Notes: generated by a model not told the origin, from the sequence alone. A DNA stretch of 28,349 nt from DATKMS01 sp041497995 (GCA_041497995.1 JBGQHM010000039.1:1-28349), one strand, 5' to 3'; shown: positions 8,103 through 18,348, numbered from the stretch's first letter. Numbers and translations: made by a program.

Positions 8103-9221
8103 ATGGTGCTCTCATCAGCGAACCGCGGGACTCGTCGCTGGCGTGCGCTCGGCCTCGCCGCGCTTGCGTCGCTCGTGCTCTCCGCCTGTGGCAGCGACGA
8201 TGACAGCAACAACAACGGCGTCGCGTACTCGTTCGCGGTCCTGGGCTGCAACCGTAGCAATGATCTGCCCAGTCCGGACAACCCGAGCACTGTGAACTTG
8301 CCGCAACTGCAGCGCACCCTCGCGGACATTGCGGCCATGCAGCCGCCGCCCAACCTCATCTTCTTCACCGGCGATTTGGTGCTCGGACTCACCCCCGATC
8401 TGGACACGTTGCGCAGCGAGCTCGAAGCATGGGTGCAGGTTTACCGCGTCTCGCCGGCCGGCCAGAACCCCGCGATCCGCTTGGTGGCCCTACCGGGCAA
8501 CCACGAGTCACTGCGCCTCGAGCTGAATGATCTTCAGTGCGGGGTGTCCAACCCCGGCGCCGAGGCGGTGTGGCTCGACGTCATGGCTCCCTTCATCGCC
8601 GGCGACAACGGTCCCACGACCGGCGGTCCCGACCAGCTGGAGACCGATCAGAGCCGTCTGACATACTCGTTCAACTTCCGCGACACACACTTTGTCGTTC
8701 TCAACACCGATCCGTTCGGCGCGGTGGCGTCCGTGCCGGTACATTGGATCGCGGACGACCTGGCAGCGGCGCGACAAGATCGGTCGATACGGCGCATCTT
8801 CGCGCTCGGGCACAAGCCGGCGTTCACCCCGTCCGACGCGACGCCGGACTGCTCGCTCGACTCGAACCCGGACGTGCGCAACGTCTTCTGGGACGCCCTC
8901 ACTGGCGCCAGTGGCACCGCGTACATCACCTCACACGCGCACCTGTACAACCGCTCGCAACCGGCGACGCCAACGCAACCCAGCGTCACCAAGACATGGC
9001 AGGTCGTTGCCGGCAACGGCGGCAGCCCGGTCGACACAATGTGGGCGGCAAGCGGCGCGATCCCCTACTATGGATACACGGTGGTCACCATCACCACCAA
9101 CGGCCGCGCGTTGCTGACCGGCTACGGGCGTAACTTCGACCTTTCGAACTACCTCGCACCATCTCCAGCGCAACAGTATCCGACGACGGTGCGCGACTCG
9201 GCGGATATCACTGTGCCGTAA
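8103..9221 (+). CDS. calcineurin-like metallophosphoesterase, lipoprotein
   Basis: A 372-residue predicted lipoprotein with lipobox LSAC (Cys29) and an Asp/Asn-rich spacer. Calcineurin-like motifs follow in order: FFTGDLV (Asp91), LPGNHES (Asn133, His134), GHKPAF (His237) and SHAHLYNR (His278, His280). The first metal motif, normally D-x-H or G-D-x-R, reads AVLGCNRSND, so Cys49 stands where an Asp is expected. This could mark a subgroup or altered metal use. The substrate is unknown. The start has an excellent GGAGGT 6 bp upstream. The gene follows the histidine phosphatase by 32 bp and closes the cluster; all three products carry lipid-anchor signals and unrelated phosphatase folds, which argues for a joint role in phosphate release at the cell surface. 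Confidence 0.87.
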   Translation: MVLSSANRGTRRWRALGLAALASLVLSACGSDDDSNNNGVAYSFAVLGCNRSNDLPSPDNPSTVNLPQLQRTLADIAAMQPPPNLIFFTGDLVLGLTPDLDTLRSELEAWVQVYRVSPAGQNPAIRLVALPGNHESLRLELNDLQCGVSNPGAEAVWLDVMAPFIAGDNGPTTGGPDQLETDQSRLTYSFNFRDTHFVVLNTDPFGAVASVPVHWIADDLAAARQDRSIRRIFALGHKPAFTPSDATPDCSLDSNPDVRNVFWDALTGASGTAYITSHAHLYNRSQPATPTQPSVTKTWQVVAGNGGSPVDTMWAASGAIPYYGYTVVTITTNGRALLTGYGRNFDLSNYLAPSPAQQYPTTVRDSADITVP

Positions 9222-9358
9222 GCAGCGCGCAACCCGGTCGCGCGAGGCCTCTTCGATGTCGCGCCAGACAGGCACCTGAACAATCTTCACTAGTATTCAT
9301 GTAGAGACACTTTGAAAGGCCCTTTTTGGGTATTAAAGTATTTGCCGGACCATGGGCG
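9222..9358. other. convergent intergenic region, no clear terminator
   Basis: Separates the plus-strand phosphatase cluster from the minus-strand transporter. The only palindrome seen is a short AAAGGCCCTTT followed by TT near 9315-9327, too weak to call a terminator with confidence. Confidence 0.3.
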
Positions 9359-11026
9359 TCAATCTCGCTCGGGACGGATCACCTGCTGCGTGTGTGCTTC
9401 TCTCGACTCCTCCTGCGCGGCAACGACGAGGGTTTCGACGTCTTGCACCGCTTCCTTGAATCGCTGCGTGGCCTGATCCAGATGGTCGACACCCGCTTCC
9501 CGCTGCCCGCTCTGGATGGGTCCCTGAGCGCCCGCAGTTGCTGCGACGATTGTTTCGACCTCCGCCACGGCCTGCCCTACCTGTCCAGTTGCCTCACTCA
9601 GCTCGGCCAGCGGGAGCTGCACCGTGGGGCCGCTCGTTCCGAGCCAATCCTCGGCAGGGGTCTCGATCGTGTCAACATGCTCGACCGCCTGCTCAATCTC
9701 CTCCGTCGCGGCCTCCAGCTTTGCGACGATCGCGGCCTGCGCCTCAATAGACAACGGCTCTGAGGTCTCCTCCGCCACCGAGATAAGTTTTTCGACGCGT
9801 GCCACCGCCACCTCAATCTGCTGATCGACAGCATCAACGACATGGTCCGCCGTCGCCGGGTCGATGCCCATGCGAGTCGTGCGGGCGCGGAGCCGGGCGC
9901 GGGCCTGGTGCCGGAGTGCCCGGACACGTGCGCGAAGATCGTCCCATGGACTGCCGACGAGGCCGGCGGGCTCCGCGACAGGCTCCGCGTTGACCACCAT
10001 GGTATCGAGCAACACCTGGATGACGGCGGTCATCGGAATCGCGATGAGGACGCCGAGGAGACCGTACAGGGTGCCGAAGGCGAGGATGGCCAACAGGCCG
10101 ACGAGGGCGCTCACGCCGACGGCGCGATGCATGATGCGGGGAATCAGGACGTTGTTCTCGACGAGTTGGAGAAGCACCGTGACGCCGATCACCAAGAGCA
10201 CCGTGTGCACGCCCAACGGCAAGGCGACGAGGACCGCGGGACCGACGGCCAGGACCGGGCCGAGCAACGGCACGGCTTCGAGCAGACCCGCGAGAACGGC
10301 GAGTGCCAGGACGTTCGGCAGTCCGATCAGCGCGTAACCGAGTCCCGACGCAACCCCGACGGACAACATTGCCAGCCCTTGACCGCGCATGAAGCCGCCG
10401 AGCTTGGACTCGATCTCGTGCCAGACGTTGAGCGCGCGCGGGCGTCGCTCGACCGCGAGCAATGACAGGAGCAGCCGCTCAAACCGCGGCACTTCCATTG
10501 TCCAGTAGAAGCCGATGGCGAGCACGGTCACGAAGTAGGCAGGGAGCTTGACGATGCTCGTCGTCACGCCGAGAGTGCCCTGGTACAACTGCGGCGCAAG
10601 GTCTGTCAGATCTTGCGTCATGCGCTCGAACGAAGGAAGCCGCTGCCCGAGAAAGTGGAACGGAGCGGTCCCACTCGCCTGGAGGTAGGAGCGAGCCCTG
10701 ACGTACGTTCCGGGTACTTCGGCCGCGAACGTACCGATCTGCTCCATCAACACCGGGCCAACGACGAGCCCAATCACCACGAGCCCGATCAGAAGGAAAA
10801 GGTAAATCAGTAGTACCGCGAGCCCCTTCGGTACCCCCCAGCGGCAGAGCACGACGTGCCAGGGCTGGAGCGCCGCCGCGACGACGATGCCGATGAACAG
10901 CAGGAGAAGGATGTCGAGCAGCAGGTAGGCGACGGCAGCCGCGGCCACCATGCCGATCACCACGGCCGTGGCAACGGCGATCGGTCGCAGGTCGATGCTG
11001 CCCGGCCTGTTTGCGCCCTCACTCAT
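9359..11026 (-). CDS. AI-2E family (PerM/TqsA-like) transporter with long C-terminal helical extension
   Basis: A 555-residue inner-membrane protein. The first ~340 residues show the AI-2E family pattern: paired N-terminal helices (AVATAVVIGMVAAAAVAYLL and a second segment), a large soluble loop with ERMTQDLTDLAPQLYQGTLG, then a membrane core including GLPNVLALAVLAGLLEAVPL, LGPVLAVGPAVLVALPLGV, LVENNVLIPRIM and GLLGVLIAIPMTAVIQVLLD. Family members export autoinducer-2 or act as Na+/H+ antiporters; the substrate here is unknown. From about residue 345 a ~210-residue Ala/Glu/Arg/Val-rich tail with heptad-like helices follows, which most family members lack. The start is uncertain: ATG at 11026 has only CGCGGA before it, and in-frame ATGs at 11041 and 11059 are alternatives. 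No operon partner is obvious. Confidence 0.88.
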   Translation of the reverse strand: MSEGANRPGSIDLRPIAVATAVVIGMVAAAAVAYLLLDILLLLFIGIVVAAALQPWHVVLCRWGVPKGLAVLLIYLFLLIGLVVIGLVVGPVLMEQIGTFAAEVPGTYVRARSYLQASGTAPFHFLGQRLPSFERMTQDLTDLAPQLYQGTLGVTTSIVKLPAYFVTVLAIGFYWTMEVPRFERLLLSLLAVERRPRALNVWHEIESKLGGFMRGQGLAMLSVGVASGLGYALIGLPNVLALAVLAGLLEAVPLLGPVLAVGPAVLVALPLGVHTVLLVIGVTVLLQLVENNVLIPRIMHRAVGVSALVGLLAILAFGTLYGLLGVLIAIPMTAVIQVLLDTMVVNAEPVAEPAGLVGSPWDDLRARVRALRHQARARLRARTTRMGIDPATADHVVDAVDQQIEVAVARVEKLISVAEETSEPLSIEAQAAIVAKLEAATEEIEQAVEHVDTIETPAEDWLGTSGPTVQLPLAELSEATGQVGQAVAEVETIVAATAGAQGPIQSGQREAGVDHLDQATQRFKEAVQDVETLVVAAQEESREAHTQQVIRPERD

Positions 11027-11120
11027 TCCGCGAACGACCATTGCGCAACGGGCCGTCACCCAGAGCGACGGGGGTGGCGCGCGAGCCTCGTGGCGCCGTG
11101 GTGGCGAAGAGTAGGCAGGT

Positions 11121-11147
11121 CACCAGCTGCAGGAAGCACAGCTGGTG
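11121..11147. repeat. inverted repeat, 9-bp perfect arms
   Basis: CACCAGCTG and CAGCTGGTG flank a 9-base centre. It lies about 70 bp beyond the stop of the minus-strand secreted protein and could stop or stabilise that transcript. No T-run follows on either strand, so a classical terminator is not supported. Confidence 0.3.
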
Positions 11148-11218
11148 CAGCGCCCAGATGCTTGCGCTGCTCTCTCGCCATCGTATCGCACGGCCCCACA
11201 AGGTTCGCCCGCGACGGC

Positions 11219-11680
11219 CTACGACCGCCTTTTCTTGGCGGTCGGCTTCGAGATGACAAACTCGCCAAACGTTACGCCAAGATCGATCCCCTTGCCGGTG
11301 CCCGAGAACGCAAGGGACACGGTGCCCTTCGTCACCACCTGCGCCGCCGACGACTCGACCATCCCGGCATGGACGTCCGCAGACGCGTAGCTCCCGAAGA
11401 GCTCGCTGATATCGGCGACCTCGGAGAACGTCCCGCTGCCGTTGGTGATCTTGGACTTCCCGGCCGTCAGCCCACCACCTTTCGCCCGCAAGGACGAGTG
11501 GGCAGACTGGCCATTGTCGCAGGTGATGGTGCCATTGCCGCTCGCGGTGGAGTAGATCGCCGACCATCCGGCGAGAGAGTACGTCATCTTGCACTTCGTT
11601 GACTTGGCCCATGCCGGTTGAGCCAGCGCGAAGAGCGATATCATCGCGACGGTCGCTCCCCCGATCCAGACTGGTTTCAT
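11219..11680 (-). CDS. small secreted protein of unknown function
   Basis: A 153-residue product with a clear Sec signal: MKPVWIGGATVAMISLFALA, then QPAWA and a likely cut before KSTKC. The mature part is Gly/Ser/Thr-rich with an alternating, beta-strand-like pattern, two early cysteines (KCKMTYS and TITCDNGQ) and a basic end (KPTAKKRRS). I do not recognise the family; a vague likeness to DUF992-type periplasmic proteins is not enough to name it. GGAGGCGAGACGA precedes the ATG at 11680. A second, even better site (AAGGAGGAAAACC) precedes an in-frame ATG at 11749, which would add 23 residues (MLKQAAESRHAMQVV...) before the signal. The conserved element core at 11814-11832 lies upstream in the same orientation, so expression is probably controlled with the other element-bearing genes. 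Confidence 0.7.
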   Translation of the reverse strand: MKPVWIGGATVAMISLFALAQPAWAKSTKCKMTYSLAGWSAIYSTASGNGTITCDNGQSAHSSLRAKGGGLTAGKSKITNGSGTFSEVADISELFGSYASADVHAGMVESSAAQVVTKGTVSLAFSGTGKGIDLGVTFGEFVISKPTAKKRRS

Positions 11681-11813
11681 TCGTCTCGCCTCCATCTTCA
11701 ACGCCACCACTTGCATTGCGTGCCTCGATTCTGCTGCTTGCTTCAACATGGTTTTCCTCCTTGAAAGTGATGCCCGAATCGTCCTCCCTTTTGCGCCCAC
11801 TACAAGGTCGCAA

Positions 11814-11832
11814 TACTACGCGCGTGCTTCTA
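11814..11832 (-). promoter_or_regulatory. conserved intergenic element, copy A
   Basis: On the minus strand the core reads TAGAAGCACGCGCGTAGTA. Similarity to the other copies continues downstream (TTGCGACCTTGTAG against TCCGAGCTTACGG). It lies 64 bp upstream of the ATG at 11749 and 133 bp upstream of the ATG at 11680, pointing toward the secreted-protein gene. Confidence 0.65.
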
Positions 11833-12013
11833 CCTGTAGCGTCGCGTCAGTCGCAGTGCCGAAGCAGGACGGGGAACAAGTTGGGCAAGTTCGAGAATTG
11901 CTCTGGAAGGTGCCTGCGAAGCCTCTCCGGGTGCCCGCCGCTGTGTGTGGAGCAAAACGAATCGAATCGAACACCACGGGTTTTACCACTAGGAGTAGCC
12001 TAATGCCGGTCAG

Positions 12014-13360
12014 CTACATGAGATCGACCGAGCTGCCGGGGTCGCGCTCCGGGGAGACCTCTTCGAGCTCGCGGCTCGCGGTCTCAGGCAGGCCCAGCGC
12101 GATGATCAATGGGGCGATGGGCGCGACGATCAGCATGCAGGTGATCGCGGCAGCGTGCGACCCCGTGAGCACGTAAAGCTTTCCTTCGGCCCAGAGCCCG
12201 GCGGCGGCACCCAACGTGGCCATGGTCGAGCGCACTCCCGAAGCCGTGGAGCGGTATGAGGTCGGAAAGAGCTCGCTGCCGAGCGCCGAGAACAGCACTA
12301 GCACGACCGCTAGGCTCAGCATCATGAGGCCCCAGGCGACCGGAACCAACGGCCCGCCGGTATTGTAGAAGAGCGCGATGGCGGCAGCGTTGGCGATCAG
12401 CGCGGCGATCATCACGCGTTTGCGTCCGAAGCGATCGCCGAGCGCCCCACCCGCGATGTTGCCGAGCGGAACCAGTGCGCCGATGCTGAGGTACAGCAGC
12501 GCAACCGTGGCGGGAGCGTAGTGATGCGCCTCTTGGAGGAACTTGGCCTGGAATATCGTCGCCGTCTCGAAGATGAGGGCGCTCGGAAACAGCGCGGCGC
12601 AGAGGGCCACCATGCGGCCCGGGTACATGCGGGCGACACTGCGCAGCGGCTCCAGCGAAGCCCACAGGCCAGTGGTGTACTGGTGCGCCTCGTGGTGCCG
12701 GGCGAACCGCGGCGTCTCGCGCAACGTGCGCCGAAACCGCGGCAGCAGGAGCAGCGGCAAGACGCCGAACGCGTAGAGCGCCCGCCACCCATAGGGCAGC
12801 ACGTTCACGCCCGAGAAGACGATTGATGCGAGTCCATGACCCAGCGCGCCCAGCGCGCCGACCATCCCGATGCCCCAGCCGCGCGTATCGGCGGTGAACT
12901 CCTCGGCGATGACCACGACGGCGAGCATGGTGTTGCTGGCGATGAATACCCGCGCCAGGAACTGCGCGACCACGAACTCGTCGGCAGTGCGCACGAACGC
13001 CGTCAGGACCGCACATAGGGAGAAGCCGAGAATGGTGATCAGCAGCAGCCGGCGGCGACCGAAGTGATCCGCCAGGACCGTCAGCAAGAGGGCCGGAATC
13101 ATGCCGAGCTGCACCAGCGCGGTCACCCCGCCGACCTCCGCCTCCGCCACGTGCAGTCCGGCTTGTATCTGCGGCAGCGCAAGCCCCATGACGCCAAGGC
13201 CATAGTTGGCAAAGAGACTTGCTACCCCAACGACGCGCAGCACGTGTCGCTGATGTCGCGTCAGCGAGGCCGGCGCCCCGAGCCGTCGCAGCGCCCACGG
13301 GAGTCGCCCGATCGCCGACGACTCGTCGGGGTCAGACAGCTGGCTGAGCTGAGTTGCCAT
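12014..13360 (-). CDS. MFS transporter, 12 TM
   Basis: A 448-residue major facilitator. Motif A appears in both halves: ADHFGRRRLLLI between helices 2 and 3, and GDRFGRKRVMIA between helices 8 and 9, with about twelve hydrophobic segments and a central basic loop (RRTLRETPRFARHHEAH). The sequence SELFPTSYRSTASG resembles the metabolite:H+ and sugar-transporter-like branches, where LFPTxxRxxA is typical. The substrate is not predictable from this. The start follows AGGA about 11 bp upstream, a weak site; the N-terminal ~40 residues are cytoplasmic and polar. It stands alone on the minus strand, with 333 bp separating its stop from the next minus-strand gene. Confidence 0.9.
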   Translation of the reverse strand: MATQLSQLSDPDESSAIGRLPWALRRLGAPASLTRHQRHVLRVVGVASLFANYGLGVMGLALPQIQAGLHVAEAEVGGVTALVQLGMIPALLLTVLADHFGRRRLLLITILGFSLCAVLTAFVRTADEFVVAQFLARVFIASNTMLAVVVIAEEFTADTRGWGIGMVGALGALGHGLASIVFSGVNVLPYGWRALYAFGVLPLLLLPRFRRTLRETPRFARHHEAHQYTTGLWASLEPLRSVARMYPGRMVALCAALFPSALIFETATIFQAKFLQEAHHYAPATVALLYLSIGALVPLGNIAGGALGDRFGRKRVMIAALIANAAAIALFYNTGGPLVPVAWGLMMLSLAVVLVLFSALGSELFPTSYRSTASGVRSTMATLGAAAGLWAEGKLYVLTGSHAAAITCMLIVAPIAPLIIALGLPETASRELEEVSPERDPGSSVDLM

Positions 13361-13669
13361 CGCGGCGCAATCCTACAGCAAGGCGTGGCTCAGCCGCTAG
13401 CCAGAGCTAGCGTCGATCCGTCAAAAGCAAGACGAGAAACGTCAGTACGGTGTGCGCCTTAGATTAAGAGGATGGCCGATCTCCGCCGGCAGCGTCAGAG
13501 CGCAAGACTATGCGCGTAGAACCACGCGCGTAGTAGTCCGAGCTTACGGCCGGTGCCGTGGCTTTGTACAAGTACGCACACCACGGCAGCCCAAGGGGAA
13601 CTAGCCGACTGGTTTTTCGCGGGCGGCTCATGCAGCCGTTCGGACACGTGGACCGAAAAGGAGAAGACA
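13361..13669. other. divergent intergenic region holding element B
   Basis: About 310 bases between the minus-strand MFS gene and the plus-strand Cys-rich protein. Apart from the conserved 60-base element at 13497-13556 and the ribosome binding site of the downstream gene I see no other structure. Confidence 0.5.
13497..13556 (+). promoter_or_regulatory. conserved intergenic element, copy B
   Basis: Sixty bases matching 18289-18348 with a single mismatch (G/C at 13512). The core TAGAACCACGCGCGTAGTA is at 13517-13535. A dyad GCGCGTAG-AA-CCACGCGC (one mismatch) surrounds the AA at 13520-13521. TTGTAC follows shortly after, as in copy C. The core ends 134 bp upstream of the ATG at 13670. Confidence 0.75.
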
Positions 13670-14009
13670 ATGTTCCAGAGGAAAGCTGCAATCCTCGCCT
13701 TGGGCGCGGCGCTCATTGCGGGACCGGCATTTGGCGATACCGACTGTAAGTACAAGGGGACCGCATATTCCCCCGGGTTCAGCCAGCTGCCAATCTGGCA
13801 CCCAGTACCGGTGTGATGACGGAGCGTGGATGAGCCTCGCCGTCAGTTGCGCGGCAAGCGGGCAGGTCGCGGCGCGTATGGCGCCCGTTGGGCGCACCTG
13901 CATGTTCAACGGCGCCACGGTCGCGACAGAGTCAACCATTTGCAAGTCGGATATCACCTTCCGCTGCGACGACGGCGAATGGCGCAACCTCGGCACCACC
14001 TGTCAGTAG
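13670..14009 (+). CDS. secreted Cys-rich two-repeat protein, frameshifted
   Basis: The ATG at 13670 follows AAAAGGAGAAGAC and begins a Sec signal (MFQRKAAILALGAALIAGPA, then FG). The mature frame starts DTDCKYKGTAYSPG and then runs off into FSQLPIW, with a stop at 13816. In the +1 frame the protein resumes as SASCQSGTQYRCDDGAW and continues to TAG at 14009. Removing one base of the C-run at 13770-13774 joins the two perfectly. The corrected protein has two tandem repeats of pattern C-x-(Y/F)-x-G...C-x-S-x3-(Y/F)-R-C-D-D-G-x-W...C, with four cysteines each. The repeat recalls DUF1496-like short Cys motifs, but I would not assign it firmly. Either a real one-base insertion or a homopolymer sequencing error fits. 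Element B lies upstream. Confidence 0.7.
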
Positions 14010-14069
14010 TCAAAAAAACCGTGAAGCGCCCGATCGGGAAACGGTCGGCACAAGGAAGGAGAATCAACC

Positions 14070-14477
14070 ATGGTCACACGCATCCGGATCTTCGGCGCGC
14101 TGCTGGGCATTCTCAGCGTGCCGCTGCATGGCGCTGCCGCCACCGCGGCAGTCGTACCGGCTTCCGAGGCCGCTCAAACGATTGTCATCAGCAACCTGAG
14201 CGTCCAGGAGGGCTCGGTCTCAGGCACCGTCGTCAACAAGTCGTCTGCCACTGTGCGTGGAGTTGAGTTGCTGCTCCGGCAAGTGTGGCAATGGAAGGAC
14301 GAGCGGCACCCAGGGGCCGACAGCCCCGGTAGGACGCTTCCGTTCACGTTGGGTGGAGACATCGCCCCGAACGCGAGCGCGCCGTTTACGTTTCAGACTC
14401 CTCGCTTGCCCGAGCGCTCCGACGGTCGGTTCGTCACGACCATGGATGTCATCGGCTTCAGCGAAGTGGGCCCATAG
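14070..14477 (+). CDS. secreted FxLYD-like beta-sandwich protein
   Basis: A 135-residue exported protein. The signal is MVTRIRIFGALLGILSVPLH followed by GAAATAA. The mature part contains ISNLSVQEGSVSGTVVNKSS, then ATVRGVELLLRQVWQW and PNASAPFTFQTPRLPE. That order (strand, G-x-V-x-N-x-S, then a strand with a hydrophobic-alternating pattern and a P-x-x-S/A-x-x-F segment) is the pattern of FxLYD and related CARDB-like domains, which are usually binding modules in the periplasm or on the surface. The exact role is unknown. GGAAGGAG lies 8 bp upstream of the ATG. It starts 60 bp after the Cys-rich protein and ends 30 bp before the RlpA-like gene, so the three may be co-transcribed. Confidence 0.7.
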   Translation: MVTRIRIFGALLGILSVPLHGAAATAAVVPASEAAQTIVISNLSVQEGSVSGTVVNKSSATVRGVELLLRQVWQWKDERHPGADSPGRTLPFTLGGDIAPNASAPFTFQTPRLPERSDGRFVTTMDVIGFSEVGP

Positions 14478-14507
14478 GTGGAACCTTAGTGACCCGACGG
14501 AGCTCTG

Positions 14508-15053
14508 ATGAGACATTCTCGCCAATTGCTTGTCGGGTTCGGAACCGGAGGAGCAATGCTTGCGCTGCTGTCGTCCGGGTGCGCACTGTTGATCGGTAGG
14601 AAGGAGCCTCTTCCGCTGCCTGTAGTGGCACCCCAGGTGAAAGAGGAAGTGCCCAACACTGAGGGGCCCAAGGTAGAGCAGGTCGGCAATGCGTCCTGGT
14701 ACGGGCCAGCGCAAGACGGGAAAGAAACCGCGAGCGGAGAAACATTCGATGAGAAGAAGCTCACCGCGGCACATCGGACCTTGCCCTTGGGCACCAAGGC
14801 GGTGGTCACCAACCTGGAGACCGGAAAATCGGTGGAGGTGACGATCAACGACCGTGGTCCGTATGTAAAGGGGAGGAAGATTGATCTTTCACACGCCGCC
14901 GCCCAAAAGATCGGAATGTCGAAGAAGGGGGTAGCGAAGGTCAAGATTGAGGCCAAGCCCCGCCGGCACACGACCAAGAAGCGGACGACGAAGAGCCCCG
15001 AGGCGTCCGCAGCCACGACGAGCACTGATACGCCGGTGCTCTCGCCGCAGTAG
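14508..15053 (+). CDS. rlpA: RlpA-like double-psi beta-barrel lipoprotein
   Basis: A 181-residue lipoprotein with signal ending in LLSSGC (Cys25). Residues about 58-150 form an RlpA-type double-psi beta-barrel: GNASWYGPAQDGKETASGET, then FDEKKLTAAHRTLPLGTKAV, VTINDRGPYVKGRKIDLSHA (Asp115, Asp126, His129) and AAQKIGM. RlpA proteins are septal-ring lytic transglycosylases that cleave peptide-stripped glycan. The SPOR domain found at the C-terminus of many RlpA proteins is absent. Instead there is a basic, Thr/Lys-rich tail (PRRHTTKKRTTKSPEAS) that could bind the wall or nucleic acid non-specifically. The ATG is preceded only by CGGAGCTCTG, a modest site. Confidence 0.88.
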   Translation: MRHSRQLLVGFGTGGAMLALLSSGCALLIGRKEPLPLPVVAPQVKEEVPNTEGPKVEQVGNASWYGPAQDGKETASGETFDEKKLTAAHRTLPLGTKAVVTNLETGKSVEVTINDRGPYVKGRKIDLSHAAAQKIGMSKKGVAKVKIEAKPRRHTTKKRTTKSPEASAATTSTDTPVLSPQ

Positions 15054-15436
15054 TCCTTGTCCGAGAAAGACAGCAGTGCGCGGCGCGCTCGAGAGCGCTT
15101 TGGAGGACGGGCGTCCGCTCGATGAGGTGCGAGATCGAGCGCTCGGAGACGCCCGCTGCGACGGCGCTCACACGGCACTGCACCTGATAGGCGACGGCGA
15201 GGACCGTCAGGAGGTCGCGACCGCTGCGGTCGGCTGCGCCCGCCGCAGACCAACGTGCACCTCGGGGCGCCGGGGAAGTTGGTTACTCTGGCATTGGACT
15301 GACCACTCTTGTGGTTCTGCCACGCAAATGACTCCGCCGTCTCGGTGTCGGGACGCATACCCGTTCGATTCGACCGGCATGGCCAGTGCAATGCGAATTA
15401 GCGGGGCGCGCTTCCACGTGGTGCCGCCGAGTGCTC
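15054..15436. other. gene-poor stretch, possible eroded minus-strand gene
   Basis: No gene with a credible start. On the minus strand between about 15060 and 15220 one frame reads like a helical, HTH-like segment (AVAAGVSERSISHLIERTPV), without start, flanking domain or named family. I would not call it a gene. Confidence 0.3.
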
Positions 15437-15718
15437 ATGACGACGACAGCCACCGACCTGAATCGCCAGACCGCGAACCAGTCGAACGATCGCCTGTCTG
15501 CCCAGCAGCTCCGCGCCGGCTTCTGGGTCATTGTTGCATCGACCGTCCTGACCACGGCTCACGCGCGTAAAGGCGCTGAGGAACGGTGCCTGCAAGCGGG
15601 GATGGATGGCTACGTCGCCAAACCGATCGACGTGGCTCGGCTCTTCGAGGTGATTCGACGCCTGGCCCGCGCGGCGCAGTCAACGGTCGCTGCGGCCGGT
15701 GCCGCCGACGCCGCTTGA
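15437..15718 (+). pseudogene. receiver-domain C-terminal remnant (hybrid kinase tail)
   Basis: From about 15541 the frame reads LTTAHARKGAEERCLQAGMD then GYVAKPIDVARLFEVIRRLA, the last third of a two-component receiver: beta-4 end, the conserved Lys-Pro and the final helix. It closely resembles the last receiver of the downstream kinase (MTAHAMMGDEERCLAAGMDG). The preceding ~35 codons, from a possible ATG at 15437, are not receiver-like, so the acidic pocket and phospho-acceptor Asp are missing. The product could not be phosphorylated. It ends 19 bp before the ATG of the hybrid kinase. It is either the remains of an upstream hybrid kinase or a tail duplicate of the next gene. Confidence 0.6.
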
Positions 15719-15737
15719 GATGGAGGTGTCTGAGGCC

Positions 15738-18146
<2,409 letters not shown>

Positions 18147-18288
18147 CCGAAGCAGTTACATCCTGGTTTCTGCACGATTGGGCCATTGGTCCGATGTGGT
18201 CGGTCGACTAGGCGATCGGTGTCGGGTCACTTGCCCCCCTCTGCCATGATGTGTTGTGACAAGCCCGCCGATCCGCGCCAGCAGTGTG

Positions 18289-18348
18289 AGAGCGCAAGAC
18301 TATCCGCGTAGAACCACGCGCGTAGTAGTCCGAGCTTACGGCCGGTGC
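18289..18348 (+). promoter_or_regulatory. conserved intergenic element, copy C
   Basis: Fifty-nine of 60 bases equal copy B at 13497-13556. The core TAGAACCACGCGCGTAGTA is at 18309-18327 and TTGTAC follows at about 18356. Flanking bases on both sides diverge quickly, so the conserved unit is the element itself. The core ends 102 bp upstream of the small Cys-rich gene at 18430. Confidence 0.75.

Noticed and set aside
9315..9327. Possible terminator AAAGGCCCTTT plus T's between convergent genes
   Set aside because: The stem is only about five base pairs with almost no loop; too weak to call.
12084..13298. 404-aa second minus-strand frame overlapping the MFS gene
   Set aside because: An Ala/Arg-rich alternate frame of the transporter, lacking membrane segments or motifs.
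14486..15391. 301-aa minus-strand open frame opposite the RlpA-like gene
   Set aside because: Antisense to a well-supported gene; Ser/Arg-rich with no ribosome binding site.
15555..15575. ACGCGCGTAAAGG, similar to the element core
   Set aside because: It falls inside the receiver-domain remnant's coding frame (AHARKG), and neither the TAGAA part nor the downstream half is present.
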